A stretch of 64,000 bases of DNA, taken from positions 1 through 64,000 of the forward strand of contig DYFL01000004.1 of the NCBI GenBank assembly GCA_020725195.1, written 5' to 3'. Each line of letters opens with the position of its first letter. Within the stretch, counting starts at the first letter, position 1. The position numbers and the translations under genes are program-made. This DNA is from Hydrogenophilus sp. (GTDB lineage Bacteria; Pseudomonadota; Gammaproteobacteria; Burkholderiales; Thiobacillaceae). Under the pieces are notes generated by a model. The model worked only from the letters and a program-made list of their open reading frames with translations, did no database searches and was not told where the DNA came from. This document shows positions 19,121 through 28,321 of this stretch, piece after piece.

Positions 19121-19840
19121 ATGACACTACGCCTACGCAAGACGCTGGCAGCCCTGGCGGGGTTCCTCGCCCTGTCTTCCGCGGCCTGGCTGCCTCTGCC
19201 CACTGACGCGGCGGACGTCCGGTTCGCCAACGTGCTGCCGGGCGGCGGCACGATCAGCAAGAACGTGGTCAGCATGCGCGAGCGGCGCTATGTCAACATG
19301 GTCCCGCAGCATACCGACTTCAGCTGCGGCGCGGCGGCCGTCGCCACCATCCTCAAGTACGGCTATGGCCGGGACGTCACCGAACACGAGGTGATCGAGG
19401 GCCTGCTCGAGGTGTCCGACCCGGAGGTGGTGCGGGTCAAGGGCTTCTCGCTGCTGGACATCAAGAACTACGTACAGACCCTGGGCATGCGCGCCCGGGG
19501 CTACAAGATCGCGCCCGAGATGCTGGAGAGCGTCAAGGTGCCCACCATCGCCCTCGTGGACATGAAGGGCTACAAGCATTTCGTCGTGGTCAACAAGACC
19601 GTCGGCGACAAGGTCTACATCGCCGATCCGGCCCTCGGCAACCGGATCGTGCCCAAGGAACAGTTCGTCAAGGAATGGAACGGCCTGGTGTTCGCGGTGA
19701 TCGGCCAAGGCTTCGATCGCGACACCGTGCTGCTGACTCCGCCGCGGCCGCTGACGGCGCGCGGGCTGGTGGACACCTTCCGGCCCCTGACGGACACGGA
19801 ACTGCTGGACTTCGGCTTCACCCATGCGGACCTGTTCTGA
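19121..19840 (+). CDS. fapD: C39-family periplasmic peptidase, FapD-like
   Basis: A 239-residue protein with an N-terminal signal sequence (about 1-30) and a papain-like C39 peptidase domain. The catalytic residues are visible: Cys in DFSCGAAAVATIL, His in GYKHFVVV and Asp in YIADPALG. Family knowledge: FapD is required for Fap amyloid secretion, and C39 enzymes usually cleave after double-glycine leaders. There is no ABC transporter domain, so this is a stand-alone peptidase. The C-terminal tail LTDTELLDFGF contains the same Thr-Asp-x-Glu-Leu pattern seen in other proteins of this locus. It lies 99 bases after fapC, beyond a hairpin. Confidence 0.88.
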   Translation: MTLRLRKTLAALAGFLALSSAAWLPLPTDAADVRFANVLPGGGTISKNVVSMRERRYVNMVPQHTDFSCGAAAVATILKYGYGRDVTEHEVIEGLLEVSDPEVVRVKGFSLLDIKNYVQTLGMRARGYKIAPEMLESVKVPTIALVDMKGYKHFVVVNKTVGDKVYIADPALGNRIVPKEQFVKEWNGLVFAVIGQGFDRDTVLLTPPRPLTARGLVDTFRPLTDTELLDFGFTHADLF

Positions 19841-19914
19841 CGCCGCCGGATGCCCGAAGCCAATCACAGGGCCCGGCCGCAAGCAGGCGGGGCCCCGAAA
19901 TGGAGGTATGGATC

Positions 19915-20709
19915 ATGAACGGAAACATCGCGGTACTGAAGGCGGCCGTGAAGAAGCTGGCCCTGGCCTTGGGCGGCACCCTGCTCGCGCTGCCGCAGGC
20001 GGCGCTCCCGGCCCTCTTCGTCGAGGCCACGGATGCGGAGCTAGGCGCCATGCGCGGCCGCTACGCGCCCGGCAACAGCCAGGTCGTCTATTTCGGCGTG
20101 GAGATGGTCACGAGCTGGGAAAACCCGAACGGCAAGGTCGTCGACGCCGGCCTGAAGCTGGGCGTCGACCACAAGCTGCAGCCCACCGTCACCGTCGTCA
20201 ACCGGGCGCACCCGCCCCAGGGCGGCCCCGATGCGGGGCAGGCCGCCAGCGGCAACACGGTGTTGATCAGCAGCGGCGGCATCACGCAGGTAGAGGGCGT
20301 CGCCCAGAGCATCCAGATCGGGGGCGACGGCAACGCGGTGCAGAACGACATCGCCATGGACCTCACGCTCGTGCAGGGCGATGCGCCGGTGCCGGCTGGC
20401 GGCGGCGTGCAGGTCACCGGCGCCGGTAGCCAGGCCTTCAACAACGCCAACGGCTCCGTCACCACGGTGAGCGTGGACGACAAGGGCCTGGGCCTCTCGG
20501 TGTACGTCCCCGGTCAGGGGCAGGTGGTCCAGCAGCTGCGCAGCGGTGCCGGCCTGTTCCAGGGCGCCATGGTCGGCGGCGACATGAACCGGATCCACAA
20601 CACGATCCACATCCAGGCCACCCTGCGCCAGGCCGCCGGCCTGAACCAGGCCAGCGTGCGCGCCGCGCTCGACAGCCTGAGGGGGGTGCGTCAGGCGGGG
20701 CAGTTCTAG
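19915..20709 (+). CDS. fapE: FapE-position extracellular/periplasmic protein
   Basis: A 264-residue protein with a signal peptide (to about residue 33, ALPALF). The start at 19915 is chosen because GGAGG lies eight bases upstream. Right after the signal comes ATDAELGAMRGRYAPG, then a mostly beta-rich, Gly/Gln/Asn-containing chain with short repeats such as NDIAMDLTL and NTIHIQATL, and AFNNANGSVTTVSV. No enzymatic motif was recognised. Its position between the C39 peptidase and the outer-membrane barrel corresponds to FapE, a minor fibril-associated component in Pseudomonas. The assignment rests mainly on gene order. Confidence 0.62.
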   Translation: MNGNIAVLKAAVKKLALALGGTLLALPQAALPALFVEATDAELGAMRGRYAPGNSQVVYFGVEMVTSWENPNGKVVDAGLKLGVDHKLQPTVTVVNRAHPPQGGPDAGQAASGNTVLISSGGITQVEGVAQSIQIGGDGNAVQNDIAMDLTLVQGDAPVPAGGGVQVTGAGSQAFNNANGSVTTVSVDDKGLGLSVYVPGQGQVVQQLRSGAGLFQGAMVGGDMNRIHNTIHIQATLRQAAGLNQASVRAALDSLRGVRQAGQF

Positions 20710-20858
20710 GTTTTTCTTCAAATCCGGAAGGCCCGGGGTGCTTCACACGCCCCCGCCGGCTGTGTTCCAATCGAGGCAAATCAAAAAATCACAACCAGGC
20801 GGGGGGGCGACCTCCTGCCGCGCATTCCTTGGAAACCCGAACGAAAGGACATCGCGTC

Positions 20859-22133
20859 ATGCGGAGGCTCATCCCCCATCTTTTGGTCTTGCCCGTCGTC
20901 GCCCTGCCCCTGGCCGTCCAGGCCGCGGAGCCCACGGTCGAGGAACTGAACCGGCGGCTCGCCGAACTGCAGCAGCGCTACGAGGCCCAGAACGGCGCGC
21001 TGCAGGTCATGGAGGCGCGCCTGCGGCAGCTGGAGGCGTCCCTGCAGGCCTCGGGCACGGCGCAGCCGGCCCGGCTCCTTAAGGCGTCCTATCCGACCCA
21101 GCTGGCGGCCGCCGACCAGCCGGTCGGCGCCGCTGCCTCAGCGGCTCCGGAAGAGAAGGTGGTCCGAGAGGCACCCGCCTCGCGCAGCGCCGAGGCGGTG
21201 TACCAGGAGCAGCACGCCCTGTTCGACCGCAAATTCACCCTGGAGGCGGGGCTCACCTACAGCCGCTCCGACCGTCGCCAGCTCACCCTCAACGGCTTCC
21301 TGGCCCTGGACGCGATCTTCCTGGGCAATATCAGCGTCGACGAGGTCAAGGCCGACATCCTGACCCTGGACCTCACCGGCCGCTACACCCTGTCCGACCG
21401 CATGCAGATGGACCTGAACCTGCCCTTCCTGTACCGCTCCACGACCTACCAGTCGGGCGGGGCGGGCGGCGCCAGCACCGATCTGATCGAGCACGACGTC
21501 ACCCTGGGTCCCGAGCTCGGCGACGTCAGCGCCGGGGTCTACTACCAGCTCTTCAAGGAGGCCGCCAGCCGCCCGGACGTGGTCTGGAACGTGCGGGTGA
21601 AGGCGCCCACCGGCAGCGATCCCTATGGCGTGGAGATCATCGAGGTGCCGGGCTCCAGCGGCAATCTCAGGGTGCCGAGGAAGCTGCCCAGCGGCAACGG
21701 CGTCTGGGCCCTGTCCACGGGGCTTTCCTTCGTCAAGACCCTGGACCCCGCGATCCTGTTCGCCAACGTCGGCTATTTCTACAACTTCGAGGGTGATTTC
21801 GGCGACATCGACTCGCGTCCGGACACGGTGACACCCGGAAGCGTCAAGCTGGGCGACTCCTTCCAGTACGGCCTGGGCACGGCCTTCGCCCTGAACGAGC
21901 GCATGAGCCTGAGCCTGTCCTACAGCCAGCGCTTCACCGCCAAGTCCAAGACCAAGCGGGCCGGCGAAGGCTGGCAGAGCATCGTCGGCAGCGACGCCAA
22001 CGCCGCCAGCCTGAACTTCGGCGTGACCTACGCCCTGGCCGAGCGGGATGCCCTGGTGTTCAACGTGGGATCGGGGCTCACCCCGGATGCGCCGGATGTC
22101 ACTGTGGGTGCGAAGTACGTGACCACCTTCTGA
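20859..22133 (+). CDS. fapF: FapF-like outer-membrane barrel for amyloid export
   Basis: A 424-residue outer-membrane protein. It has a signal peptide (1-22), a coiled coil at about 24-65 (VEELNRRLAELQQRYEAQNG), a Pro/Ala-rich linker, and a beta-barrel from about 120 ending in an aromatic C-terminal residue (KYVTTF), the usual BAM signal. This order matches Pseudomonas FapF, a trimeric barrel plugged by an N-terminal coiled coil that exports FapB and FapC. The start at 20859 has AAAGGA at good spacing. It is the last gene of the operon and is followed by a strong terminator. Confidence 0.8.
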   Translation: MRRLIPHLLVLPVVALPLAVQAAEPTVEELNRRLAELQQRYEAQNGALQVMEARLRQLEASLQASGTAQPARLLKASYPTQLAAADQPVGAAASAAPEEKVVREAPASRSAEAVYQEQHALFDRKFTLEAGLTYSRSDRRQLTLNGFLALDAIFLGNISVDEVKADILTLDLTGRYTLSDRMQMDLNLPFLYRSTTYQSGGAGGASTDLIEHDVTLGPELGDVSAGVYYQLFKEAASRPDVVWNVRVKAPTGSDPYGVEIIEVPGSSGNLRVPRKLPSGNGVWALSTGLSFVKTLDPAILFANVGYFYNFEGDFGDIDSRPDTVTPGSVKLGDSFQYGLGTAFALNERMSLSLSYSQRFTAKSKTKRAGEGWQSIVGSDANAASLNFGVTYALAERDALVFNVGSGLTPDAPDVTVGAKYVTTF

Positions 22134-22147
22134 CTTCGGCCATCACG

Positions 22148-22180
22148 GGGGCGGCCGATAGGCAATCGGCCGCCCTTTTC
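22148..22180 (+). terminator. Rho-independent terminator of the Fap operon
   Basis: The stem GGGCGGCCGAT / ATCGGCCGCCC is followed by TTTTCTTTT, 15 bases after the fapF stop. Confidence 0.88.
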
Positions 22181-22311
22181 TTTTCCGCGGGCGCCATACG
22201 CCAGACTTCGTTGGGGAATGCCGTCTCGTTTCGCTTTTTCCGTGCACATCCCTTTCCGGGGCGGATGCCGTCTGCGGATCGACCGGGGTGGCATGCGTGA
22301 CGATAAACAAG

Positions 22312-22340
22312 TTGAATTGCCTGCGAATATGAAATAAATT
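22312..22340 (+). promoter_or_regulatory. Probable sigma-70 promoter of the H-NS-like gene
   Basis: TTGAAT and TAAATT are separated by 17 bases within an AT-rich stretch in otherwise GC-rich DNA, about 55 bases before the start codon. Confidence 0.5.
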
Positions 22341-22395
22341 GATTGCGCGTTTCCCGATTTATCCAATCTGAATTGTTTTCGACAAGGAGGGCATG

Positions 22396-22710
22396 ATGGC
22401 GAGTTACCGGGACTTGATGGGCCAAATCGAAGGCCTGAAGAAACAGGCCGAGGAGCAGAGAAAAAAAGAGATCGCTGCGGAGGTGGCCGACATCAAGAAG
22501 AAAATGGCGGAGTTCGGCATTACGGCGGCCGATCTCGGTTTCAGCGAGAAAAAGCGGCCCGGCAGAAAGCCGGCGCGCAAGGGGGTTTCAAAGCCCAAGT
22601 ACAAGAATCCGGCCACGGGCGAGACCTGGACGGGGGTGGGGCGCAAGCCGAAGTGGGTGGCCGAGGCCCTGAAGCACGGCAAGAAACTGGAGCAGTTCCT
22701 CGCCCACTGA
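22396..22710 (+). CDS. H-NS family nucleoid-associated protein
   Basis: A 104-residue DNA-binding protein. The N-terminal half is a charged coiled coil for oligomerisation (about 5-45, rich in Glu, Lys and Gln). The C-terminal domain contains YKNPATGETWTGVGRKPKW, the H-NS/StpA DNA-binding signature, preceded by a basic RPGRKPARKG linker. Family knowledge: it silences AT-rich and foreign genes. The second ATG (22396) is preferred over 22393 because GGAGG at 22386-22390 is then five bases away. AT-rich DNA upstream fits autoregulation. It converges with efp across a bidirectional terminator. Confidence 0.92.
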   Translation: MASYRDLMGQIEGLKKQAEEQRKKEIAAEVADIKKKMAEFGITAADLGFSEKKRPGRKPARKGVSKPKYKNPATGETWTGVGRKPKWVAEALKHGKKLEQFLAH

Positions 22711-22744
22711 GGCGGCGAATCGGCGGTAGCCGACTGGCCTCAAA

Positions 22745-22777
22745 CAGGAAGGGCGGCCAATATGGCCGCCCTTCCTG
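22745..22777. terminator. Bidirectional terminator between hns-like gene and efp
   Basis: A perfect palindrome, CAGGAAGGGCGGCCA / TGGCCGCCCTTCCTG, with a 3-base loop. TTTTC follows on the plus side and a short T-run on the minus side, so it serves both converging genes. Confidence 0.8.
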
Positions 22778-22794
22778 TTTTCTGCTGCCGTGAA

Positions 22795-23358
22795 TCAGGC
22801 CTTGACCCGGTTGCGGTATTCGCCGGTGGCGGTGTCGATTTCGATCTTGTCGCCGATTTCCACGAATGCGGGCACGGAGATCTCCATGCCGGTGGGCTTG
22901 ATGCGGGCCGGCTTCATGACCTTGCCGGAGGTGTCGCCCTTGACGGCGGGCTCGGTGTACTCCACCTCGCGCACCACCGAGGAGGGCAGCGCCACGGAGA
23001 TGGCCTTGCCGTTGTAGAACACCACCTCGACGGGCAGGCCGTCCTCGAGGTATTTCAGGGCGTCCTCCATGTTCTCGGCCTCGACCTCGTACTGGTTGTA
23101 TTCCGAGTCCATGAACACGTACATGGGGTCGGCGAAGTAGGAATAGGTGCATTCCTTGCGCTCGAGCACCACGACCTCGAACTTCTCGTCGGCCTTGTAG
23201 ACGGTCTCGCTGCCGGAACCGGTCAGGAGGTTCTTCATCTTCATCTTGACCACGGAGGCGTTGCGGCCGGATTTGCTGAACTCGGCCTTCTGCACGACCA
23301 TGGGGTCCTTGCCCACCATGATCACGTTGCCCGCGCGGATTTCCTGTGCTGTCTTCAT
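22795..23358 (-). CDS. efp: Elongation factor P
   Basis: A 187-residue translation factor that rescues ribosomes stalled at polyproline. It has three beta-barrel (KOW, OB, S1-like) domains and the usual family length. The modification loop reads SKSGRNASV with Arg at position 32, the form rhamnosylated by EarP rather than the lysine form modified by EpmA. earP lies immediately upstream on the same strand. AGGA precedes the ATG at suitable distance, and a TATAAT-like box in the 37-base gap may give efp its own promoter. Confidence 0.97.
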   Translation of the reverse strand: MKTAQEIRAGNVIMVGKDPMVVQKAEFSKSGRNASVVKMKMKNLLTGSGSETVYKADEKFEVVVLERKECTYSYFADPMYVFMDSEYNQYEVEAENMEDALKYLEDGLPVEVVFYNGKAISVALPSSVVREVEYTEPAVKGDTSGKVMKPARIKPTGMEISVPAFVEIGDKIEIDTATGEYRNRVKA

Positions 23359-23395
23359 GCTGCTGTCCTGCTGCCTTGGGGTAAAAAGCTGATTA

Positions 23396-24565
23396 TTATA
23401 ACTTTTCCCTGCAAAAAAGCATCAGCTTCGTGGCCAGGTCGACTTGTTTCGCGAGCCCCTCGGCCCAGGCGCGGGCATGGTGCCCGAGCGCGTCGAGGCG
23501 GGACGCCAGCGGCGGCCACGCCGCGGCAAGGCCGTCTCCCCGGTTCCAGGCGCGGGTGAAACCGCGGTAGGCGGCCGCCGTCCCGGCGTCCAGGCCGGCG
23601 CCGTAGAGGTCCAGGAAGGCCTCCAGTTTGGCCCAGTGGGCGCCGTCCTCCTGGACGTAGATCTGCCAGACGAGAGGCCGCGCCGCCCATTGGGCGCGGA
23701 CGAAGGAGTCCTCGCCACGCACGAGATTGAGGTCGCAGGCCCAGAGCAGGCGGTCATAGACGTCCTGGTCGAGGAAGGGGACGACATGCACCTCCAGGCC
23801 GCCGCGGCCGAGGCTGGCCCCCGGCGCCAGGTCGGTGCGGCCGAAAAACCCGGCTACGCGCCTGACCGGCAGGCCCTCGGGCACGATGCAGACGGTCCTG
23901 CCGGGCCCCGCGGCCCAGGCATCGAGCAGCTGCGGGATGCCGGGGTTGTCGTAGGCGAAGAGCGAGACCCGCCGCTCGCCGGGCCGGGGCAGCGGCAGGC
24001 CCAGGGAGCGCCAGAGGCGCCCCACGGCCTCCGGCGAGGCCTGGAAGGCCGCGCGCTGCGCGAGCAGGCCGGCCTCGCGCAGCAGGCCGCCGGTGCCTGC
24101 GCCGAAGCCGGGGAAGAAGAAGTGCGCGGTGAGCGGCAGGCGCGGGTGCGGCGAGGGCAGGGCGTGGCAGCCTTGGACCCAGGCCTCGGCGCTGAGGTGG
24201 TCGAGGTTGATCCACAGCGGCCCGGGCGCCCGGGCGGCCATGGCCGCGAGGTAGTTCTCGGGCAGGTCGCAGGCGAAGGTCTCGATGACGATCTCGGCGG
24301 GCTCGGCCTCGGGGAAGGGCTTGCCCCAGTGCCTGACCTCCACGCCCTGGACGGTCTGGATCCCGAGCCGCGCATCGGCCTCGGGGCGCAGCCTGCGGAA
24401 GCTGGCCAGGTCGTCGACCCACAGCCGCACGCGCAGGCCCTGCTCGCGCGCCAGTTGCCGCGCGAGCCGCCAGGCGACGCCGATGTCGCCGTAGTTGTCG
24501 ACGATGTTGCAGAACACGTCGCAGCGGCGGCCTCGCAGCGGGGGCAAGGCGGCGGTTCCGGGCAT
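23396..24565 (-). CDS. earP: EF-P arginine rhamnosyltransferase
   Basis: A 389-residue inverting glycosyltransferase (GT-B fold) that transfers rhamnose from dTDP-rhamnose to Arg32 of EF-P. Recognisable features are the N-terminal [20 protein letters not shown] containing the catalytic Asp, and [12 protein letters not shown] in the C-terminal nucleotide-sugar domain. It lies directly upstream of efp, which encodes the Arg32 substrate form. A 24-base gap separates it from the histidine kinase gene before it on the same strand. Confidence 0.95.
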   Translation of the reverse strand: MPGTAALPPLRGRRCDVFCNIVDNYGDIGVAWRLARQLAREQGLRVRLWVDDLASFRRLRPEADARLGIQTVQGVEVRHWGKPFPEAEPAEIVIETFACDLPENYLAAMAARAPGPLWINLDHLSAEAWVQGCHALPSPHPRLPLTAHFFFPGFGAGTGGLLREAGLLAQRAAFQASPEAVGRLWRSLGLPLPRPGERRVSLFAYDNPGIPQLLDAWAAGPGRTVCIVPEGLPVRRVAGFFGRTDLAPGASLGRGGLEVHVVPFLDQDVYDRLLWACDLNLVRGEDSFVRAQWAARPLVWQIYVQEDGAHWAKLEAFLDLYGAGLDAGTAAAYRGFTRAWNRGDGLAAAWPPLASRLDALGHHARAWAEGLAKQVDLATKLMLFCREKL

Positions 24566-24589
24566 GCGTCGGCCTCGGCCGGGGCGGCC

Positions 24590-26779
24590 CTAACGGGCCA
24601 GGCCGGGGACGGTCCCGGCCAGGAGGGCCGACTCGATGGCCTCGAACAGCCGGGCCATGTGGATGGGCTTGGTGACGTAGCCGTCGAAGCCGGCCTCGCG
24701 CCCTTTTTCGATATCGCCCGCCATGGCGTTGGCGGTGACGGCTACCACGGGGATGCGGCGGGTGTGCGCGTCGGCGCGCAGCCTTTCCAGCACCTGGTAG
24801 CCGTCCAGCCCCGGCAGGTTGATGTCCAGCAGGACGAGGTCCGGCAGGTGGGAGCGGGCCAGCTCCAGCCCGAGCCGGGGTTCCTCGGCGGTGAGGAGCC
24901 GGTAGTGCGGGCGCCTCGCCAGCATGTGGCCGACCAGGCGCAGGTTGATCGGGTTGTCCTCGATGTAGAGCAGGGTGCAGGCTGCCTCGGGCCGCGGCTC
25001 CGCTCCGGCATCCGCGGCCGCCCGAGCCGGTTCGGCCGCGGCCGGCGCGGCCTCCTGCGCCAGGGGGATTTCTATCCAGAAGGTGCTGCCCTGGCCATGG
25101 GTGCTGGAGTAGCCGATCGCGCCGTCCATCATCTCGATCAGGCGCTTGGTGACCACCAGCCCGATGCCGGTGCCCTCGATCCGACCGTTCTCGCCGCACA
25201 CCCTCGTGAAGGGCGAGAACAGCGCCCCCTGGTGCTCTGCAGGGATGCCGATGCCGGTGTCGGCGACGCTCAGCACGAGCCTGCGGTCCGGCCGCGATTC
25301 GGCGCGCAGCGAGACGGAGCCCCCGGGGCGGTTGTATTTCACCGCGTTGGACAGGAGGTTGAGCAGGACCTGCCTGAAGCGGGTCCGGTCGGCATGGATG
25401 GCCGTGTGCGCGCAGGCGCTGTCGTCCAGGCGCAGGGTGATGCCGCGATGCTCCGCCATGGGGGCGATCAGGTTGCGGCACTCCGCGACGACAGGGCCGA
25501 GCGCCATGTCTTCCAGGCAGAGGGCCATGTGGCCCGCCTCGATCTTGGCGAGATCGAGGACCTCGTTGACGAGTTCGAGCAGATGGCCGCCGGCCTTGTG
25601 GATCTCCCCGGCGTTTTGCCTCAGGGGTGCGGGCAGGCCGTCTTCCATCATGAACAGCTCGGAAAAGCCGATGATGGCGTTCAGCGGCGTGCGCAGCTCG
25701 TGGCTCATGCTGGAGAGGAATTCGGACTTGGCCTGGTTGGCCCGTTCCGCCGCCTCCTTGGCCCGGCGCAGGTCCTCCTCGGCTCGCCAGCGCTCGGTCA
25801 CGTCGCGCACGGCGGCGCAAAAGCGTATGCCGTCCGGGAAGGGGATGCTGCTCAGCGCCACGTCCACGGGGAATTCGCTGCCGTCCTTGCGGCGGGCGAA
25901 GAGGTTGCGCCTGTAGTCCACGGCCGTGCCCGCGCTGTCCTGGGCGTGCAGTTCCTGGCAGCGCAGGGGAACCAGCCTCTCCACGGGCGCATCGGGCAGC
26001 TCCTCGGCCGCGTAGCCGAAGAGCAGGCTGGTGCGGCCGTTGGCGAACTCGATGCGCCCCGCCGGGTTCACGATGACCATGGCGTCGGGCGCGGCCTGCA
26101 GCAGGCTGCGGAAGCGCGCCTCCGACTCCCGGGCGGCATGTTCCTTGCGGTCGGCCTGCTCCCGCAGGCGCAGGTTGTTCACATGGGTTTCGTAGATGCG
26201 GCGGGCGCTCACCAGGAGGCCGGCCAAAAAAAGGGCGGCCATGACGGCCACGGCGGCGGCGATGCCTTCTCCGACCGAAAGGAAGCGGACGATGACCGGC
26301 ACCAGCACGATCACCAGAAAGACGGCGATGGCCTGCCAGTGGTAGGACAGCGTGCTGATCGCGCCGGCGCAGGTACCCGCGAGGACGAAGGCCAGCAGGA
26401 CCTGATGCAGCAGGCTCTCGGCGGGGAACAGCAGGATCATGCTGGCGGCCCAGCCGAGCGCGGCGGCCAGCACACCCGCGAGAAACCGCCGCTCCCAGCG
26501 CGGGTCCGCGGGCGGATAGGGCCGGGCCTGCCGGTAGCGATGGACCTCCAGGTAGCGCAGCAGGAGGATCGCGGCCATGGCGATCCCCCATCCCCCCACC
26601 AGGGCGGCATCCACGACGTCCCACAGGATGTAGCCGATCAGGGAGACATTGACCAGGGAGGCCAGGGCCGCGATGGGATAGGCCTCGTGCAGCAGCCTGA
26701 GCTGCTCGGCGCGGACGGAATCGGGCCGGGCATCCTTCAAGCGGTTGCCCTGATGGGGAGGGTCGTTCTCTATGTCCAT
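24590..26779 (-). CDS. Membrane hybrid sensor histidine kinase
   Basis: A 729-residue kinase. The N-terminal third (about 35-200) carries six or so membrane segments resembling a MASE-type sensor. Next come a PAS domain (about 222-335, FRSLLQAAPDAMVIV), a dimerisation/phosphoacceptor helix with the H-box SMSHELRTPLN (about 358), an ATPase domain (NLLSNAVKYN, DTGIGIP, GTGIGLVV) and a C-terminal receiver with the phospho-acceptor Asp in VLLDINLPG and the Lys in YVTKPIH. The start at 26779 gives MDIEND; no strong ribosome site is visible, and the longer frame is an artefact of the opposite radA gene. No dedicated regulator is adjacent, so the phosphorelay partner is unknown. Confidence 0.9.
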   Translation of the reverse strand: MDIENDPPHQGNRLKDARPDSVRAEQLRLLHEAYPIAALASLVNVSLIGYILWDVVDAALVGGWGIAMAAILLLRYLEVHRYRQARPYPPADPRWERRFLAGVLAAALGWAASMILLFPAESLLHQVLLAFVLAGTCAGAISTLSYHWQAIAVFLVIVLVPVIVRFLSVGEGIAAAVAVMAALFLAGLLVSARRIYETHVNNLRLREQADRKEHAARESEARFRSLLQAAPDAMVIVNPAGRIEFANGRTSLLFGYAAEELPDAPVERLVPLRCQELHAQDSAGTAVDYRRNLFARRKDGSEFPVDVALSSIPFPDGIRFCAAVRDVTERWRAEEDLRRAKEAAERANQAKSEFLSSMSHELRTPLNAIIGFSELFMMEDGLPAPLRQNAGEIHKAGGHLLELVNEVLDLAKIEAGHMALCLEDMALGPVVAECRNLIAPMAEHRGITLRLDDSACAHTAIHADRTRFRQVLLNLLSNAVKYNRPGGSVSLRAESRPDRRLVLSVADTGIGIPAEHQGALFSPFTRVCGENGRIEGTGIGLVVTKRLIEMMDGAIGYSSTHGQGSTFWIEIPLAQEAAPAAAEPARAAADAGAEPRPEAACTLLYIEDNPINLRLVGHMLARRPHYRLLTAEEPRLGLELARSHLPDLVLLDINLPGLDGYQVLERLRADAHTRRIPVVAVTANAMAGDIEKGREAGFDGYVTKPIHMARLFEAIESALLAGTVPGLAR

Positions 26780-26860
26780 CGATCGGGGGAGCCTGCCCGC
26801 CTGCCGTTGCTGGCCGGTCCCGGGCAAGGTATAAGGCTGCAGACATATTAGACGCAAGCC

Positions 26861-28219
26861 ATGGCCAAGACCAACACCCTCTACGTGTGCAGCGAATGCG
26901 GCGGGCAGTCCAGCAAGTGGCAGGGGCAGTGCCCGCAGTGCCTCGCCTGGAACACCCTCGGCGAGACCGTCGCCGAGGCCAAGGCCCGCCGCTTCCAGTC
27001 CCTGGCGGCGGCCGAGGGGGTGGTCAGGCTCTCGGAGGTGCAGACGCGGGAGACGCCGCGGCTGTCCACCGCGGTGTCGGAATTCGACCGGGTCCTGGGC
27101 GGGGGGTTGGTGGCCGGGGGGGTGGTCCTGATCGGCGGCGACCCCGGCATCGGCAAGTCGACGCTGCTGCTCCAGGCCCTGGCGGCGCTGTCGGCCGGGC
27201 ACAAGACCCTCTACGTCAGCGGCGAGGAGTCCGCCGCCCAGATCGCCCTGCGCGCCAACCGCCTGGGGCTGGAGACGGTGGACTTCCCGCTGCTCACCGA
27301 GATCCGCCTGGAGGCGATCCTCGGCACCCTCAGGGCCGAGCGGCCGCAGGTGGCGGTGGTCGACTCCATCCAGACCGTCTATACGGAGACGCTCCAGTCC
27401 GCCCCCGGCAGTGTCGCCCAGGTGCGCGAATGCGCCCAGGAGCTCACCCGCCACGCCAAGACCAGCGGCACCACCGTGATCATGGTGGGCCACGTGACCA
27501 AGGAGGGCACGCTCGCGGGCCCCCGGGTGCTGGAGCACATCGTCGACACGGTGCTCTACTTCGAGGGCGACACGGGCTCGAGCTTCCGCCTCGTCCGCGC
27601 CTTCAAGAACCGCTTCGGGGCGGTGAACGAGCTGGGGGTCTTCGCCATGACCGAGAAGGGCCTGAAGGGGGTGAACAACCCCTCGGCGCTCTTCCTCAAC
27701 CGCAGCGAGCGGGAGGCGCCCGGTTCCTGCGTGGTGGTGACCCAGGAGGGCACGCGCCCCCTGCTCGTGGAGATCCAGGCCCTGGTCGACACCGCCCACA
27801 CCCCGACGCCGAGGCGCCTCACCGTGGGTCTCGACCCCAACCGGCTCGCCATGCTCCTCGCCGTGCTGCACCGCCACGGCGGCCTGAGCGTCGCGGACCA
27901 GGACGTCTTCGTCAACGCCGTGGGCGGGGTGCGGATCAACGAGCCGGCGGCCGACCTCGCCGTGCTCATGGCGGTGCTGTCCTCCCTGCGCAACAGGCCG
28001 TTGCCGCACAAGCTGGCGGTCTTCGGCGAGGTGGGCCTCGCCGGCGAGATCCGCCCGGTGCAGCGCGGCCAGGAGCGCATCCGCGAGGCGGCCAAGCTGG
28101 GCTTCGACACCCTGCTCGTGCCGCGCGCCAACCTGCCCAAGCAGAAGGGCGGCGAGGCCCGCATCGTCGGCCTGGAGACCCTGGCCGAGGCCGTGGACTA
28201 CCTGCGCCAGCTGGATTAG
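26861..28219 (+). CDS. radA: DNA repair protein RadA
   Basis: A 452-residue RecA-related branch-migration ATPase in homologous recombination. It has an N-terminal zinc finger (Cys10, Cys13, Cys24, Cys27), a RecA-like core with Walker A GDPGIGKST, the RadA-specific KNRFG motif, and a Lon-protease-like C-terminal domain. Length and all motifs match the family. It diverges from the histidine kinase gene over an 81-base gap. A REP-like pair follows its stop. Confidence 0.97.
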   Translation: MAKTNTLYVCSECGGQSSKWQGQCPQCLAWNTLGETVAEAKARRFQSLAAAEGVVRLSEVQTRETPRLSTAVSEFDRVLGGGLVAGGVVLIGGDPGIGKSTLLLQALAALSAGHKTLYVSGEESAAQIALRANRLGLETVDFPLLTEIRLEAILGTLRAERPQVAVVDSIQTVYTETLQSAPGSVAQVRECAQELTRHAKTSGTTVIMVGHVTKEGTLAGPRVLEHIVDTVLYFEGDTGSSFRLVRAFKNRFGAVNELGVFAMTEKGLKGVNNPSALFLNRSEREAPGSCVVVTQEGTRPLLVEIQALVDTAHTPTPRRLTVGLDPNRLAMLLAVLHRHGGLSVADQDVFVNAVGGVRINEPAADLAVLMAVLSSLRNRPLPHKLAVFGEVGLAGEIRPVQRGQERIREAAKLGFDTLLVPRANLPKQKGGEARIVGLETLAEAVDYLRQLD

Positions 28220-28230
28220 GGACCCGCCGT

Positions 28231-28307
28231 GTAGGGCGCATTCGCGAGGCATTGCGCCGGGAGGGAAATGACGCCATTCGGCGGCTGGCTTCGCGAAGCC
28301 GCCCTAC
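28231..28307. repeat. REP-like inverted pair
   Basis: The ends GTAGGGCG and CGCCCTAC are perfect inverted repeats 77 bases apart. Inside are the sub-motifs GCGAGGCATTGCGCC and GGCTTCGCGAAGCC. This is a second, unrelated type of dispersed palindromic repeat, different from the one at 6123. Confidence 0.6.
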
Positions 28308-28321
28308 GGGCTAGAAAAAGC

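Noticed and set aside
24590-28252. N-terminal extension of the histidine kinase to 1220 residues
   Set aside because: The extra 491 residues are antisense to radA and resemble no domain; MDIEND at 26779 is the sensible start.
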